This document shows positions 53,253 through 61,839 of a stretch of DNA of 64,000 bases, in pieces; within the stretch, counting starts at the first letter, position 1; the number at the start of each line of letters is the position of its first letter. The stretch is taken from assembly GCA_026671195.1 (NCBI GenBank), contig JAPOHD010000020.1:1-64000 (forward strand), given 5' to 3'. The translations under genes were made by a program, and so were the position numbers. The notes below the pieces were generated by a model. That model saw only the letters and a program-made list of their open reading frames with translations. It did no database searches and was not told the DNA's origin. Source of the DNA: Draconibacterium aestuarii. GTDB lineage: Bacteria; Bacteroidota; Bacteroidia; Bacteroidales; Prolixibacteraceae.

Positions 53253-53864
53253 TTATTCACAACCTCCATCCAATTGGATTTCTTTTAAACGCCTGGCAGT
53301 CAAAAACTGGCTTTTTAAACTATCTGGCAAACTGTTAATTTGAGTAAAAGTTTTGCGGGCTTTAAATCGATTCTCAAACAAAACGTTTTCGCGTGGCGTT
53401 ATTTTTTCTCCCGAAAAATGGCTTAGCATCACTGTTTTATACCATTCATTAAGCCCTCCCTGCATTACAAAATTATTTTCATACCCAAGTCCTGCGACAA
53501 TTGTCCAGGCAGCATTGGCTGTTTGATCGCCATTCCCGTAGAATATCTTTTTTACTTCCGGCTGATTTAAATATCCTTCCCAATCAGGATTAAGCAGATC
53601 ATCAAACGGAATATTTATTGAGCCCGGAATATTACAAACCTTATATTCTTCTTCATTGCGCACATCAATTAACTGAACCGTACTGTCTTCATTATTTACA
53701 AAACGCGCTACCTGGTCAACTGAAAAATACATATCGTCAGAACTGGCTTTGTCAAGCAACCCGGCAGGTTTTAACTGAAAAGAGTGCGAAGCATTGTACG
53801 GCAAAAAAGCCAATAGAATTCCAACACCAACCAACAATACCGATATTTTTATTCTTGTATTCAT
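53253..53864 (-). CDS. Exported rhodanese-fold protein lacking catalytic Cys (2)
   Basis: 203 residues from MNTRIKISVLLVGVGILLAF, the first in-frame ATG after the YeeE stop; a longer frame overlaps YeeE. Signal-anchor helix at about 5-24. Rhodanese motifs 'VQLIDVRNEEEYKVCNIPGS' and then 'KIFYGNGDQTANAAWTIVA', where Gly replaces the active Cys, so no transfer via that residue is possible. The end 'LDGGCE' has a Cys that may matter. It lies between the YeeE half-gene and its paralogue of reduced loop, in one operon. Confidence 0.75.
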   Translation of the reverse strand: MNTRIKISVLLVGVGILLAFLPYNASHSFQLKPAGLLDKASSDDMYFSVDQVARFVNNEDSTVQLIDVRNEEEYKVCNIPGSINIPFDDLLNPDWEGYLNQPEVKKIFYGNGDQTANAAWTIVAGLGYENNFVMQGGLNEWYKTVMLSHFSGEKITPRENVLFENRFKARKTFTQINSLPDSLKSQFLTARRLKEIQLDGGCE

Positions 53865-53874
53865 CCTCAACACG

Positions 53875-54477
53875 TTAAATTTCTGAAGTAATTTCCGGAC
53901 GGTTAAACTTTTTCTCTGCCAATTCAGACAACCAGAATAATACAACTGCAGCAATACTTAGCAACAACGTAAACACTCCCGGCGAAACGCCCAACCATTC
54001 GTCAATTTTTACAGGCCCCATGTAACTACCCATTGCCAGCGGCTGAATTATCGGGAAAGTTTCGGCAAAAAGAAAAGCCCCCACCAGTCCTCCAACCAGA
54101 AAAACCAGAGCATCTATTTTACCAATTGCAAGTGCACTAATTCCTGTGCCCGGACAAAAACCACCCATAATAAATCCGGCGCCCATAATTGTTCCTCCAA
54201 CTAAAGTAGCGCCCAAATAGTAGTGATTTACAAACACCTGATTCAAATTCAGAAGTCCGAAAAAACTTAATAATTGTGCCCCAACCAAAGCAACCAAGGC
54301 TGCAGTAAAAAACACTTTTAACACGGTTGTATCGTAACCGTAAAACATTCCGGCCAGCTTCCGGCTCGATGAAAATCCGGCTTGTTCCAATGCAAAACCA
54401 AATCCAATTCCTATTAGAAAGGCAATAAGCAGATTAAGCCATTCCGGAAGTTCTGTAAATATTGAGATGGGTCCCAT
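53875..54477 (-). CDS. YeeE/YedE-type transporter, second half
   Basis: 200 residues from MGPISIFTELPEWLNLLIAF. About five or six membrane helices; 'GGFCPGTGISALAIGKIDAL' near 100-119 carries the conserved Cys of the sulf_transp (DUF395/YeeE/TsuA-like) family. 'GFGFALEQAGFSSSRKLAGM' near 25-44 is also typical. Single-gene YeeE proteins have both halves in one chain; here they are two genes. Thiosulfate or related sulfur-compound transport is known for the family and fits the island. Confidence 0.88.
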   Translation of the reverse strand: MGPISIFTELPEWLNLLIAFLIGIGFGFALEQAGFSSSRKLAGMFYGYDTTVLKVFFTAALVALVGAQLLSFFGLLNLNQVFVNHYYLGATLVGGTIMGAGFIMGGFCPGTGISALAIGKIDALVFLVGGLVGAFLFAETFPIIQPLAMGSYMGPVKIDEWLGVSPGVFTLLLSIAAVVLFWLSELAEKKFNRPEITSEI

Positions 54478-54514
54478 ATTTTTAATTGTTTGTTGTTGAA
54501 TGAATAGTGATAAT

Positions 54515-55027
54515 TTAGATCCAGAGCTTTCTGAAAAACCATGCAAAAAGATAGGCTGATCCAAAGATTGCAATCATGGTTACAAAGCCGGCAACAGAAA
54601 GAACTGCCATTCCGGAAAGCGCTGCACCGCTGGTACATCCGCGGGCGAGTTGTGCTCCATAAACAAAAAAAACACCACCTAAAAAAGCAAAAAGCAAACG
54701 TTTCTTATTCGATATTTTTGGCGATTTCTCAATTTTAAACTTTAGTCTTCCGGCTACCGCTCCTGAAATAAATCCACCCAAAATCATTCCCAGAACTTCC
54801 AGAGCCAGCCAGCTTTTTAATGGATTTTTCCCGTCTTCAAAATATTTGCTGTAATACGGAGAATTAAGTGCGTGTTCCATGTCCACCGCACCAACTGCAG
54901 CTACTGCTGTGTATTTCAGTCCACCACTGGCACCCAATCCACGCCCCGATAAAAACATGGCAGATAAAAGCACCAGGCCCAGCAAAATGCCTGCAGCATA
55001 AGGATTCATGTAACTTTTCCTCTTCAT
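54515..55027 (-). CDS. YeeE/YedE-type transporter, first half
   Basis: 170 residues, about five membrane helices. 'GILLGLVLLSAMFLSGRGLG' opens the chain. The conserved Cys lies in 'AQLARGCTSGAALSGMAVLS' near 127-146. It pairs with the second half encoded 37 bases downstream on the same strand. Together they are likely to form a thiosulfate/sulfur-compound permease. It is the first gene of an operon of four: two transporter halves and two Cys-less rhodanese-fold proteins. Confidence 0.88.
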   Translation of the reverse strand: MKRKSYMNPYAAGILLGLVLLSAMFLSGRGLGASGGLKYTAVAAVGAVDMEHALNSPYYSKYFEDGKNPLKSWLALEVLGMILGGFISGAVAGRLKFKIEKSPKISNKKRLLFAFLGGVFFVYGAQLARGCTSGAALSGMAVLSVAGFVTMIAIFGSAYLFAWFFRKLWI

Positions 55028-55187
55028 AGTTGAAGTTATTTATTATAAAATCAGTTAAATAGATAGACAATTCAAGGTGGGCTAATGTTTTCGAAAACTT
55101 AGATTTAGAAAATCCATGAAAAATGACACCCCGAACTTATACTACCATAAAAAGATGTTAGCCTGCTTTTTTAATGTCAACGATACA

Positions 55188-55793
55188 TTATAAATCGTAA
55201 TAAAAGGCCAGCGAAATAACATTGTTGAACAAACCGTTGTGAAAATAATAGTTGGTCTCTGATTTATCGCTGCAGGGAATTACAGATAAGGCAAATCGTA
55301 AATCTAATGAAGTACGCTCCAGAAAATCGAATTGAAATCCTACAAAAGGCTGCAAATCGAACGAATTAAAATCCTGCCGATCTTCTTCCGGAATCTCTCC
55401 ATCACTGTTCAATTCTTTCGAATGCATTAAATACCCGGGAGATATCCCTCCAATAATCATACTTCTATCGTTTGTTCTGAATGCCATAAAAAGTGGCACT
55501 TCAACATAGCCCAAACGCATTGTATACTGGTCAACATCAGGCACTTTAGGATCATATTTCTTTCGCGAGCCTTTTTGTGAGTATTTAATTTCCATTCCAG
55601 CCACAATGGCAGGAGCCACATCGGTTTGTACATATATTCCGGCCAGTATACCCGCTTTGTGGTAGCCTTTAAATGTATCACCCTCAACTTGAGTGGCATT
55701 AAATCCGGCTATCAATCCGGCATCGAAACGTTGTGCAAAACCCACATTCAACACAAAAAGGAAACAGGCTCCAAGTATAAGTTTACGCTTCAT
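55188..55793 (-). CDS. Outer-membrane beta-barrel protein (PorT-like)
   Basis: 201 residues, signal peptide ending 'GFAQ' (about 20). 'FDAGLIAGFNATQVEGDTF', 'AGILAGIYVQTDVAPAIVAG' and 'FVGFQFDFLERTSLDLRF' are alternating strands, typical of eight-stranded outer-membrane proteins in Bacteroidota (OMP_b-brl family). Function not assigned. It is preceded on the minus strand by the sirtuin gene, whose stop is one base from its start, so the two are probably one transcript, though unrelated in role. Confidence 0.78.
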   Translation of the reverse strand: MKRKLILGACFLFVLNVGFAQRFDAGLIAGFNATQVEGDTFKGYHKAGILAGIYVQTDVAPAIVAGMEIKYSQKGSRKKYDPKVPDVDQYTMRLGYVEVPLFMAFRTNDRSMIIGGISPGYLMHSKELNSDGEIPEEDRQDFNSFDLQPFVGFQFDFLERTSLDLRFALSVIPCSDKSETNYYFHNGLFNNVISLAFYYDL

Positions 55794-55794
55794 T

Positions 55795-56481
55795 CTATTT
55801 CAGTTTTTCAAGTTTAGTTTTTAATATTTCAATTCCCTTTACCGCTTTTTCCTCAATATAGGAAACATTTTCCTGAAATACCTCGGGCCGACCCGGATCC
55901 ACAACAAATATTGGTGTCCCGGGTTTCGTGTAATTGACCAAACTTGCTGCCGGATATACTGCCAGTGAGGTTCCAACTACAACTAAAATATCGGCTTCCC
56001 CCACAATTTTTATGGCCTTTGGTATTCCGGGTACACCTTCGCCAAACCAAACAATGTGTGGCCTGAGCTGACTACCCATTTCGCACAAATCGCCTAAATC
56101 AAGTACCCAGTGTTCCAGGTCATACACCAAAAACGGATTCGCAGTACTTCTGGCTTTCATCAGTTCACCGTGTAAATGCAAAACTCTGGAACTGCCGGCT
56201 CGCTCGTGCAGATTGTCAACATTCTGGGTTACAACGTCGGTATGAAACCACTTTTCCAGTTCAACAATACCAATATGTCCGGCATTTGGTTCAGCTTCAA
56301 AAAGTTGCTTCCGGCGCTGGTTGTAAAATCGCAATACCAACTCCGGATTTTTCTCCCAAGCCTCTGGAGTAGCCACTTCTGTTACATCGTAATTCTCCCA
56401 CAACCCACCCATATCGCGGAAGGTTTTTAATCCACTTTCCTGGCTAATTCCAGCTCCCGAAAGTACAACCAGTTTCTTCAT
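55795..56481 (-). CDS. Sir2 family NAD-dependent deacylase without zinc Cys
   Basis: 228 residues. NAD motif 'LSGAGISQESGLKTFRD' at about 7-23, 'TQNVDNLHERAGS' (catalytic region) and 'LHLHGELMKARS'. The 'FYNQRRKQL' stretch near 52-60 has the Tyr-x-x-Arg pair that class III sirtuins use for acidic acyl groups. The two CxxC zinc pairs usually found after the LHG motif are replaced: only one Cys ('LGDLCEMGSQLRP') remains. Many Bacteroidota CobB-like proteins share this lack. Deacylation, perhaps desuccinylation, is likely. Confidence 0.88.
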   Translation of the reverse strand: MKKLVVLSGAGISQESGLKTFRDMGGLWENYDVTEVATPEAWEKNPELVLRFYNQRRKQLFEAEPNAGHIGIVELEKWFHTDVVTQNVDNLHERAGSSRVLHLHGELMKARSTANPFLVYDLEHWVLDLGDLCEMGSQLRPHIVWFGEGVPGIPKAIKIVGEADILVVVGTSLAVYPAASLVNYTKPGTPIFVVDPGRPEVFQENVSYIEEKAVKGIEILKTKLEKLK

Positions 56482-56729
56482 TCAAACCAAAGTTTTTTTA
56501 AAAATACAATTAATACCATTTTACTTGCTTATTTGCCTCTATAAAAATGAAGAATTTTAGGCGAAGACAAGAATGGAAAATGGATAGCGACAAGGCTTTT
56601 GGTTCTTTTTATTGGAAGGATTAAAACCAAATGACATTTTTTTTATTCCATCCTGTTATGTGAAAAACGGGATTAAAACCAATTTGATTAAAAAAACAAA
56701 AATACCACAACGAATCAATTGTTTTCTGA

Positions 56730-56737
56730 TATTTTTG
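56730..56737 (+). promoter_or_regulatory. Candidate -7 promoter element of dnaG
   Basis: TATTTTTG matches TAnnTTTG only six bases before the ATG at 56743. The start of transcription would then be near or at the start codon. Upstream, GGATTAAAACCAA occurs twice (56618-56630 and 56670-56682), 52 bases apart. Confidence 0.35.
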
Positions 56738-56742
56738 TACCA

Positions 56743-58707
56743 ATGATTGACCATGCTACAATAGAGAGGATAATTGACGCGGCGGAGATTTCAGACGTGG
56801 TTTCCGATTTTGTAACCCTTCGAAAAAGAGGTGTTAACATGTTAGGCCTTTGTCCATTTCACAACGAAAAAACACCTTCGTTTACGGTATCGCCGGCAAA
56901 GGGTATTTTTAAATGTTTTGGCTGCGGGAAAGGAGGTAACTCGGTAAATTTTATTATGGAACACGAGAACCTAACCTATCCTGAAGCTTTAAAATGGCTT
57001 GCAAAAAAATACAATATTGAGGTTAGTGAAGAAGAAGAAACCGAAGAGCAAAAACAATTAAAAGACGCTCGTGAAAGTTTGATGATTGTTTCGGGTTTTG
57101 CCCAAAAGTTTTTCACACGTTATTTATGGGAAGAAAATGAAGGCCGGACCATCGGCTTAAGTTATTTTCGCGAACGCAGTTTCCGCGACGATATTCTGAA
57201 AAAATTTGAAGTTGGTTTTGCTCCTGACGGAAAAACACCTTTTACCGAAGCCGCCCAAAAACAAGGTTACAAAATTGAGTTCCTTGAAAAAACGGGTTTA
57301 ACGATAAAACGTGACGATTGGATGCGCGACCGCTTTGCCGGACGTGTAATGTTCCCCATCCACAACCTGGCCGGTCGCGTAACCGCTTTTGGTGGCCGAA
57401 CATTAACCAACGACAAAAAAATTGCAAAATACCTGAATTCGCCCGAATCGGAGATCTACCATAAAAGTAAAGTCCTTTATGGAATATTCCAGGCAAAACG
57501 CGAAATGACACGCACCGACAAATGTTACCTGGTAGAAGGGTACACCGATGTTTTGTCGATGCACCAGGCCGGAATTGAAAACGTTGTTGCTTCGTCGGGA
57601 ACTGCATTAACACCCGATCAAATTCGGTTGATCCGACGTTTCACTCCGAACATTACGATTATTTATGATGGCGATGCCGCCGGAATAAAAGCTTCGCTTC
57701 GAGGAATTGATTTGGTTTTAGAAGAAGGGATGAACGTAAAAGTATTGCTTCTTCCCGATGGTGAAGATCCCGACTCATTTGCAAAAAAAATGGGAGCCAG
57801 TGGTTATTTGGAATACATTCAAAAAAACGAAACCGATTTTATTCAGTTTAAAACACGTCTTCTTTTAAAAAATACGGAGAACGATCCGGTGGCAAAAGCA
57901 CGGTTAATATCAGATGTAATTGGTTCGGTAGCGGTAATTCCCGATACAATTACCAGGTCGGTTTATATAAAAGAATGTAGCCGCTTGCTTGGTGTAGATG
58001 AGCAGGTTTTATACACCGAGGTTAGAAGGCAAAAATACAAGCAAAGCGAAGATTTCCAGAAAAAAGAATTACGCGAGAAATCGCAACAGGCAGTTCGCCA
58101 AACACAACAACAACAGCAACAAACACCAGTTCCGGCTGAGAAACCATCGAGATTATTGATTGAGGAGCGTGAGTTTTTACGCTTTCTTTTAAAACATTGT
58201 AAAGCTGAAGTATTTGAAGTTGAAGACGAAGAAACAAAAGAAATACATCTGATTTCGGTGGGCGAATACATGGTAGACGAATTGGAAGCTGATGACCTGG
58301 TGCCAGAAAACAAAATGTTCCAAAAGATTTTTTACGAAGTAAGAGACAATCTTGAAAACGAAAATTTTGATCCCTGGAAACATTTTATCTATCACCCTGA
58401 AAGCCAGGTAAGCAAGTTTGCAACTGATTTATTATCAGAAAAACATACTGAAAGCAAACGCTGGACCAAAGCAGGAGCTTTTACCGAGAAGGAAGAAGAT
58501 ATTCTGGACTTGTTGGTTCCAAAAATTGTTAACGAATATAAGCTCAGAAAGATAAAAAAAATGATGATGGACATTGAAAAAGCCATCGACAAAGCGGCTG
58601 CCGAAAATGACTTCGACAAAGTGATTCAGGAACAATCCACCTACATGAACCTGAAAAGATTGGAGAAGAATTTGTCCGAATATTTAGGCAACCGAACCAT
58701 TAATTAA
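56743..58707 (+). CDS. dnaG: DNA primase
   Basis: 654 residues from MIDHATIERIIDAA; an upstream ATG at 56719 adds eight residues of no family match. N-terminal zinc ribbon 'CPFHNEKTPSFTVSP' and 'KCFGCGKGG' (CxxH ... CxxC) at about 36-70. The TOPRIM domain 'YLVEGYTDVLSMHQAGI' and 'IIYDGDAAGIKA' at about 262-325 make the RNA primer at the fork. C-terminal part (about 470-654) for helicase contact, with a Gln-rich linker at about 448-465. First of a three-gene run. Confidence 0.93.
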   Translation: MIDHATIERIIDAAEISDVVSDFVTLRKRGVNMLGLCPFHNEKTPSFTVSPAKGIFKCFGCGKGGNSVNFIMEHENLTYPEALKWLAKKYNIEVSEEEETEEQKQLKDARESLMIVSGFAQKFFTRYLWEENEGRTIGLSYFRERSFRDDILKKFEVGFAPDGKTPFTEAAQKQGYKIEFLEKTGLTIKRDDWMRDRFAGRVMFPIHNLAGRVTAFGGRTLTNDKKIAKYLNSPESEIYHKSKVLYGIFQAKREMTRTDKCYLVEGYTDVLSMHQAGIENVVASSGTALTPDQIRLIRRFTPNITIIYDGDAAGIKASLRGIDLVLEEGMNVKVLLLPDGEDPDSFAKKMGASGYLEYIQKNETDFIQFKTRLLLKNTENDPVAKARLISDVIGSVAVIPDTITRSVYIKECSRLLGVDEQVLYTEVRRQKYKQSEDFQKKELREKSQQAVRQTQQQQQQTPVPAEKPSRLLIEEREFLRFLLKHCKAEVFEVEDEETKEIHLISVGEYMVDELEADDLVPENKMFQKIFYEVRDNLENENFDPWKHFIYHPESQVSKFATDLLSEKHTESKRWTKAGAFTEKEEDILDLLVPKIVNEYKLRKIKKMMMDIEKAIDKAAAENDFDKVIQEQSTYMNLKRLEKNLSEYLGNRTIN

Positions 58708-58716
58708 AATTTATTT

Positions 58717-59199
58717 ATGCGCACCATTTTTATTGAAGACAGAAAAGAAATCGAAGACATAATAAAGGCTTGTAAAACTTGTTTTTTAGCCATGTCGGTA
58801 GATGATATACCGTATGTACTCCCCATGAATTTTGCCCTCGACGGTGATTCCATAATTCTTCACTCGGCACAGGAAGGGCGGATGTGGGAAACCATACAAA
58901 AAAATCCAAAGGTTTGCATCAACTGGACTTTAGGTGAAGATTTGGCTTACCAGGATGTACAGGTGGGTTGCAGTTACCGCGTAAAATCAAAGTCGGTAAT
59001 TGTTGAAGGCCCCGTGGAATTTATTGAAGATTTTGATGAAAAATACCGCTGTCTTGAAGTTATTATGAAACAATACAGCGACCGGGAATTTAAGTTTGGT
59101 ACGCCTGCTGTTAAAAACGTTGGTATTTTTAAGGTTTCAATCGATAAACTTTCGGCAAAACATTTTGGAACAAAAGCGGTAACGCCGTGGAACAGCTAA
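58717..59199 (+). CDS. PNPOx/NimA-like FMN-binding protein
   Basis: 160 residues, single split-barrel flavin-binding fold: 'CFLAMSVDDIPYVLPMNFAL' at about 23-42, 'SIILHSAQEGRMWETIQKNP' and 'VCINWTLGEDLA'. This is the pyridoxamine 5'-phosphate oxidase-related group, some members of which (NimA) act on nitroimidazoles; others bind FMN or haem. No specific substrate is inferred. It starts nine bases after dnaG and is followed ten bases on by an epimerase gene. Confidence 0.85.
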   Translation: MRTIFIEDRKEIEDIIKACKTCFLAMSVDDIPYVLPMNFALDGDSIILHSAQEGRMWETIQKNPKVCINWTLGEDLAYQDVQVGCSYRVKSKSVIVEGPVEFIEDFDEKYRCLEVIMKQYSDREFKFGTPAVKNVGIFKVSIDKLSAKHFGTKAVTPWNS

Positions 59200-59209
59200 A
59201 AAAATCTGA

Positions 59210-60232
59210 ATGATATTTGTAACGGGTGGAACAGGATTGGTTGGAGCACATTTGCTTTTCGAACTCACAAAAGCAGGAAAAAAAGTAAAAGCGCTAAAAC
59301 GAGAAACCAGTAATCTACAACAGGTTATCAAAACCTTTTCGTATTATACTGAAGATGCACAACATCTTTTCGATCAGATAGAATGGGTAAACGGGGATAT
59401 CCTCGATTATTTTTCACTGGAGAAAATTCTGACCGGCGTCACCGAAATCTATCATTGTGCTGCCATAGTTTCGTTTCACCCCAAGGACCGACAAACAATG
59501 GTTTCGAACAATGTGGAGGGAACAGCAAACATTGTTAATGCAGCTATTGAAAACGGGGTAAATAAAATCTGTCACGTAAGTTCAATTGCGGCTCTTGGAA
59601 AATTAGAAAATGGAGAACCGATAACTGAAAAAACCAACTGGATACCTTCAAAAAAAAATTCTGGTTATTCGGAAAGTAAATTTTTCTCGGAAACAGAAAT
59701 ATGGCGTGGAATTGAGGAAGGATTGGATGCTGTTATCGTAAATCCCTCGATAATCATTGGTCCGGCCAACTGGGAAGCTGGAAGTTCAAAGCTCTTTAAA
59801 ACTGTTTGGGATGGAATGAAATTCTACACAAAAGGAGTAACCGGTTACGTTGACATAAAAGACGTTGTTCAAATTATGATCCGATTAATGGAAACATCGA
59901 ATTTTGAGACCAGTAAAAACCAGCGCTATCTTCTTAGTTCGGAAAACCTGAGTTATCAGAATCTATTTTCACAGATAGCCGAAGCATTGAATAAGCCTCG
60001 CCCCAAAATATGGGCAAACGATCTGCTATTGGCAATGGTCTGGCGGGTAGCAGCTTTTTGGGGCTGGATTAGCCGGAAACCATCTATGATAACGCGAGAA
60101 ACTGCAAGTGGCAGAAATGAAACGCACCATTTCGATGGTTCAAAAATCACCAAAACACTTGGATATAACTATCTATCGGTTTCAGAATCCATTATAAGTA
60201 CAGCAGCTCTTCTTCAAAAAGATATGACCTAA
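59210..60232 (+). CDS. NAD-dependent epimerase/dehydratase (SDR)
   Basis: 340 residues. N-terminal Rossmann motif 'IFVTGGTGLVGAHLLFEL' at about 2-19, 'YHCAAIVSFHP', and active-site 'GYSESKFFSETEI' (YxxxK) near 156-168. This is an extended short-chain dehydrogenase of the nucleotide-sugar epimerase type, but the substrate could also be a lipid or steroid-like one. Last gene of the dnaG run, followed by a terminator at 60233. Confidence 0.87.
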   Translation: MIFVTGGTGLVGAHLLFELTKAGKKVKALKRETSNLQQVIKTFSYYTEDAQHLFDQIEWVNGDILDYFSLEKILTGVTEIYHCAAIVSFHPKDRQTMVSNNVEGTANIVNAAIENGVNKICHVSSIAALGKLENGEPITEKTNWIPSKKNSGYSESKFFSETEIWRGIEEGLDAVIVNPSIIIGPANWEAGSSKLFKTVWDGMKFYTKGVTGYVDIKDVVQIMIRLMETSNFETSKNQRYLLSSENLSYQNLFSQIAEALNKPRPKIWANDLLLAMVWRVAAFWGWISRKPSMITRETASGRNETHHFDGSKITKTLGYNYLSVSESIISTAALLQKDMT

Positions 60233-60257
60233 AAAAGGCAGGGAGTACCTGCCTTTT
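60233..60257 (+). terminator. Hairpin terminator of the dnaG run
   Basis: AAAAGGCAGG (60233-60242) pairs perfectly with CCTGCCTTTT (60248-60257) over a five-base loop. Confidence 0.85.
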
Positions 60258-60690
60258 AATCTTCCTGATTTTTTATCATTCTCAATGAATGCCCGATTTT
60301 AGATAAACAAAACAGCGGGTGCTGTTTATATTTATCAAAATCCAATTAGCTATATAAAGCTCCAATATCTGATCACAATCCAAACTCTTTTTAGTCTTCG
60401 ATACCTACCGACAAGACATAAAAGGGCAACTTTCGTCCAAAAAGCTGCCCATAATAAAAACAAAAAGATAAAAAATAAGGGTTTGTGCGGGTAAAGTAGA
60501 GAGTTGATTTTAATTATCCAAATATTTTACTCGGAAATCAATGTTCACTAGTCAATTTAACAAAAATATTTGCATTTAATTAACATAACAATGAGATATT
60601 TACATATTTATTCAATTTCACATAATTGCGAACAGAAGACATATGCAGAGTTCATGATGCATATTCGCAGCTGAAATAAAAAAAACGGTT
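60258..60690. other. Intergenic region, no gene
   Basis: 433 A+T-rich bases. The only structure seen is a GGGCA/TGCCC hairpin with an inner CTTT/AAAG stem at about 60425-60451, without a T-run. No coding sequence, and no promoter stands out on either strand. Confidence 0.55.
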
Positions 60691-61809
60691 CTATTTCAGC
60701 CGGCCATCCATATCATCTCCTTTTTCAGGTTGAAGTGGAAACTTTACGGGTTTATTGTCACGGGTTGAACGATAAATGGCAGTGAATAGCTCAACGGTCC
60801 GTCTCCCCTCCTCACCATTCACCAAAGGTTCAGCCTGATTTTCCAACGCAAGCAAAAAATCTTCAATTTGGCGCTCCATATAAAACACCATGGGATCGAT
60901 ACTATTAAAATGTGCTGAATCTTCGTCCACCCACTTTTTCAACTGAGCTTCCTCGCCCGGTACCGACCAAATATCATTAACGGGAGGTTCCAAAATCCCC
61001 GACATACCGGCAATAAACATAGCTCCCCCATCGGTTTGAACCCCCACCGATGCGCCATTTTCGCCATGAACATGCACTTTCCCGTAAATTCCGGGCTTTT
61101 CCGAGTTACTAACGATGATATTTCCTATTCCGCCATTTTTAAATTTCACGATAGCAACAGCTGTGTCTTCCACTTCAATGTAAGGATGATTCAAATTCTT
61201 CCACTGTCCGTAAACTTCATCAATTTCGCCCATAAACCACAACAAAATATCAAGTTGATGTGGTGCCTGGTTAACCAGAACGCCTCCTCCTTCCATCCGC
61301 CAGGTTCCACGCCATTCGTCGGCATCGTAATACGCTTTGTCTCGCCATCCCAACATGTTAATCGTACCAAATACAGGCTTCCCGATTTTTCCGGCATCAA
61401 TGGCAGCTTTTACGCGTATTACAGGTTCATACCATCGTCTTTGACTAACAACGCATAATTTAACGCCGGCATGTTTACACGCCGCAATCATTTCATCTGC
61501 ATCCTCCAGTGTCGACGCCAATGGTTTTTCAACCAGAACGTTGGCTCCGGCCCCGGCCGCCTCAACAACCGGATTTAAATGGAAAGGATGCGGCGTACAA
61601 ACAATTACCAGATCCACTTTCTCTTTTCGCACAAGATCTTCGATGCCCGAATAAGCCGACACATTGTACTGCGCTCCAAACTCCTGTGCCGATTTTGTCG
61701 TGCGACTCCACACGCCAACCAGTTCAGCATTACTCAGATTCTGAATTGCTTTGGCATGAAGATGAGCTACTTTCCCACAGCCAAGAATGGCCAAATTGTA
61801 TGTTTTCAT
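60691..61809 (-). CDS. Gfo/Idh/MocA family sugar oxidoreductase
   Basis: 372 residues, cytoplasmic. Rossmann motif 'NLAILGCGKVAHLHAKAI' at about 5-22 and 'VLVEKPLASTLEDADEMIAA' at about 91-110 (the EKP catalytic signature). It oxidises or reduces a sugar or sugar-like substrate with NAD(P). It lies 30 bases downstream of a zinc-type alcohol dehydrogenase gene on the minus strand, itself behind a GH95 gene, so a fucoside or related sugar is possible. Confidence 0.88.
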   Translation of the reverse strand: MKTYNLAILGCGKVAHLHAKAIQNLSNAELVGVWSRTTKSAQEFGAQYNVSAYSGIEDLVRKEKVDLVIVCTPHPFHLNPVVEAAGAGANVLVEKPLASTLEDADEMIAACKHAGVKLCVVSQRRWYEPVIRVKAAIDAGKIGKPVFGTINMLGWRDKAYYDADEWRGTWRMEGGGVLVNQAPHQLDILLWFMGEIDEVYGQWKNLNHPYIEVEDTAVAIVKFKNGGIGNIIVSNSEKPGIYGKVHVHGENGASVGVQTDGGAMFIAGMSGILEPPVNDIWSVPGEEAQLKKWVDEDSAHFNSIDPMVFYMERQIEDFLLALENQAEPLVNGEEGRRTVELFTAIYRSTRDNKPVKFPLQPEKGDDMDGRLK

Positions 61810-61839
61810 TTGCCGATTTTTAACTTTTCTAATTAGATA

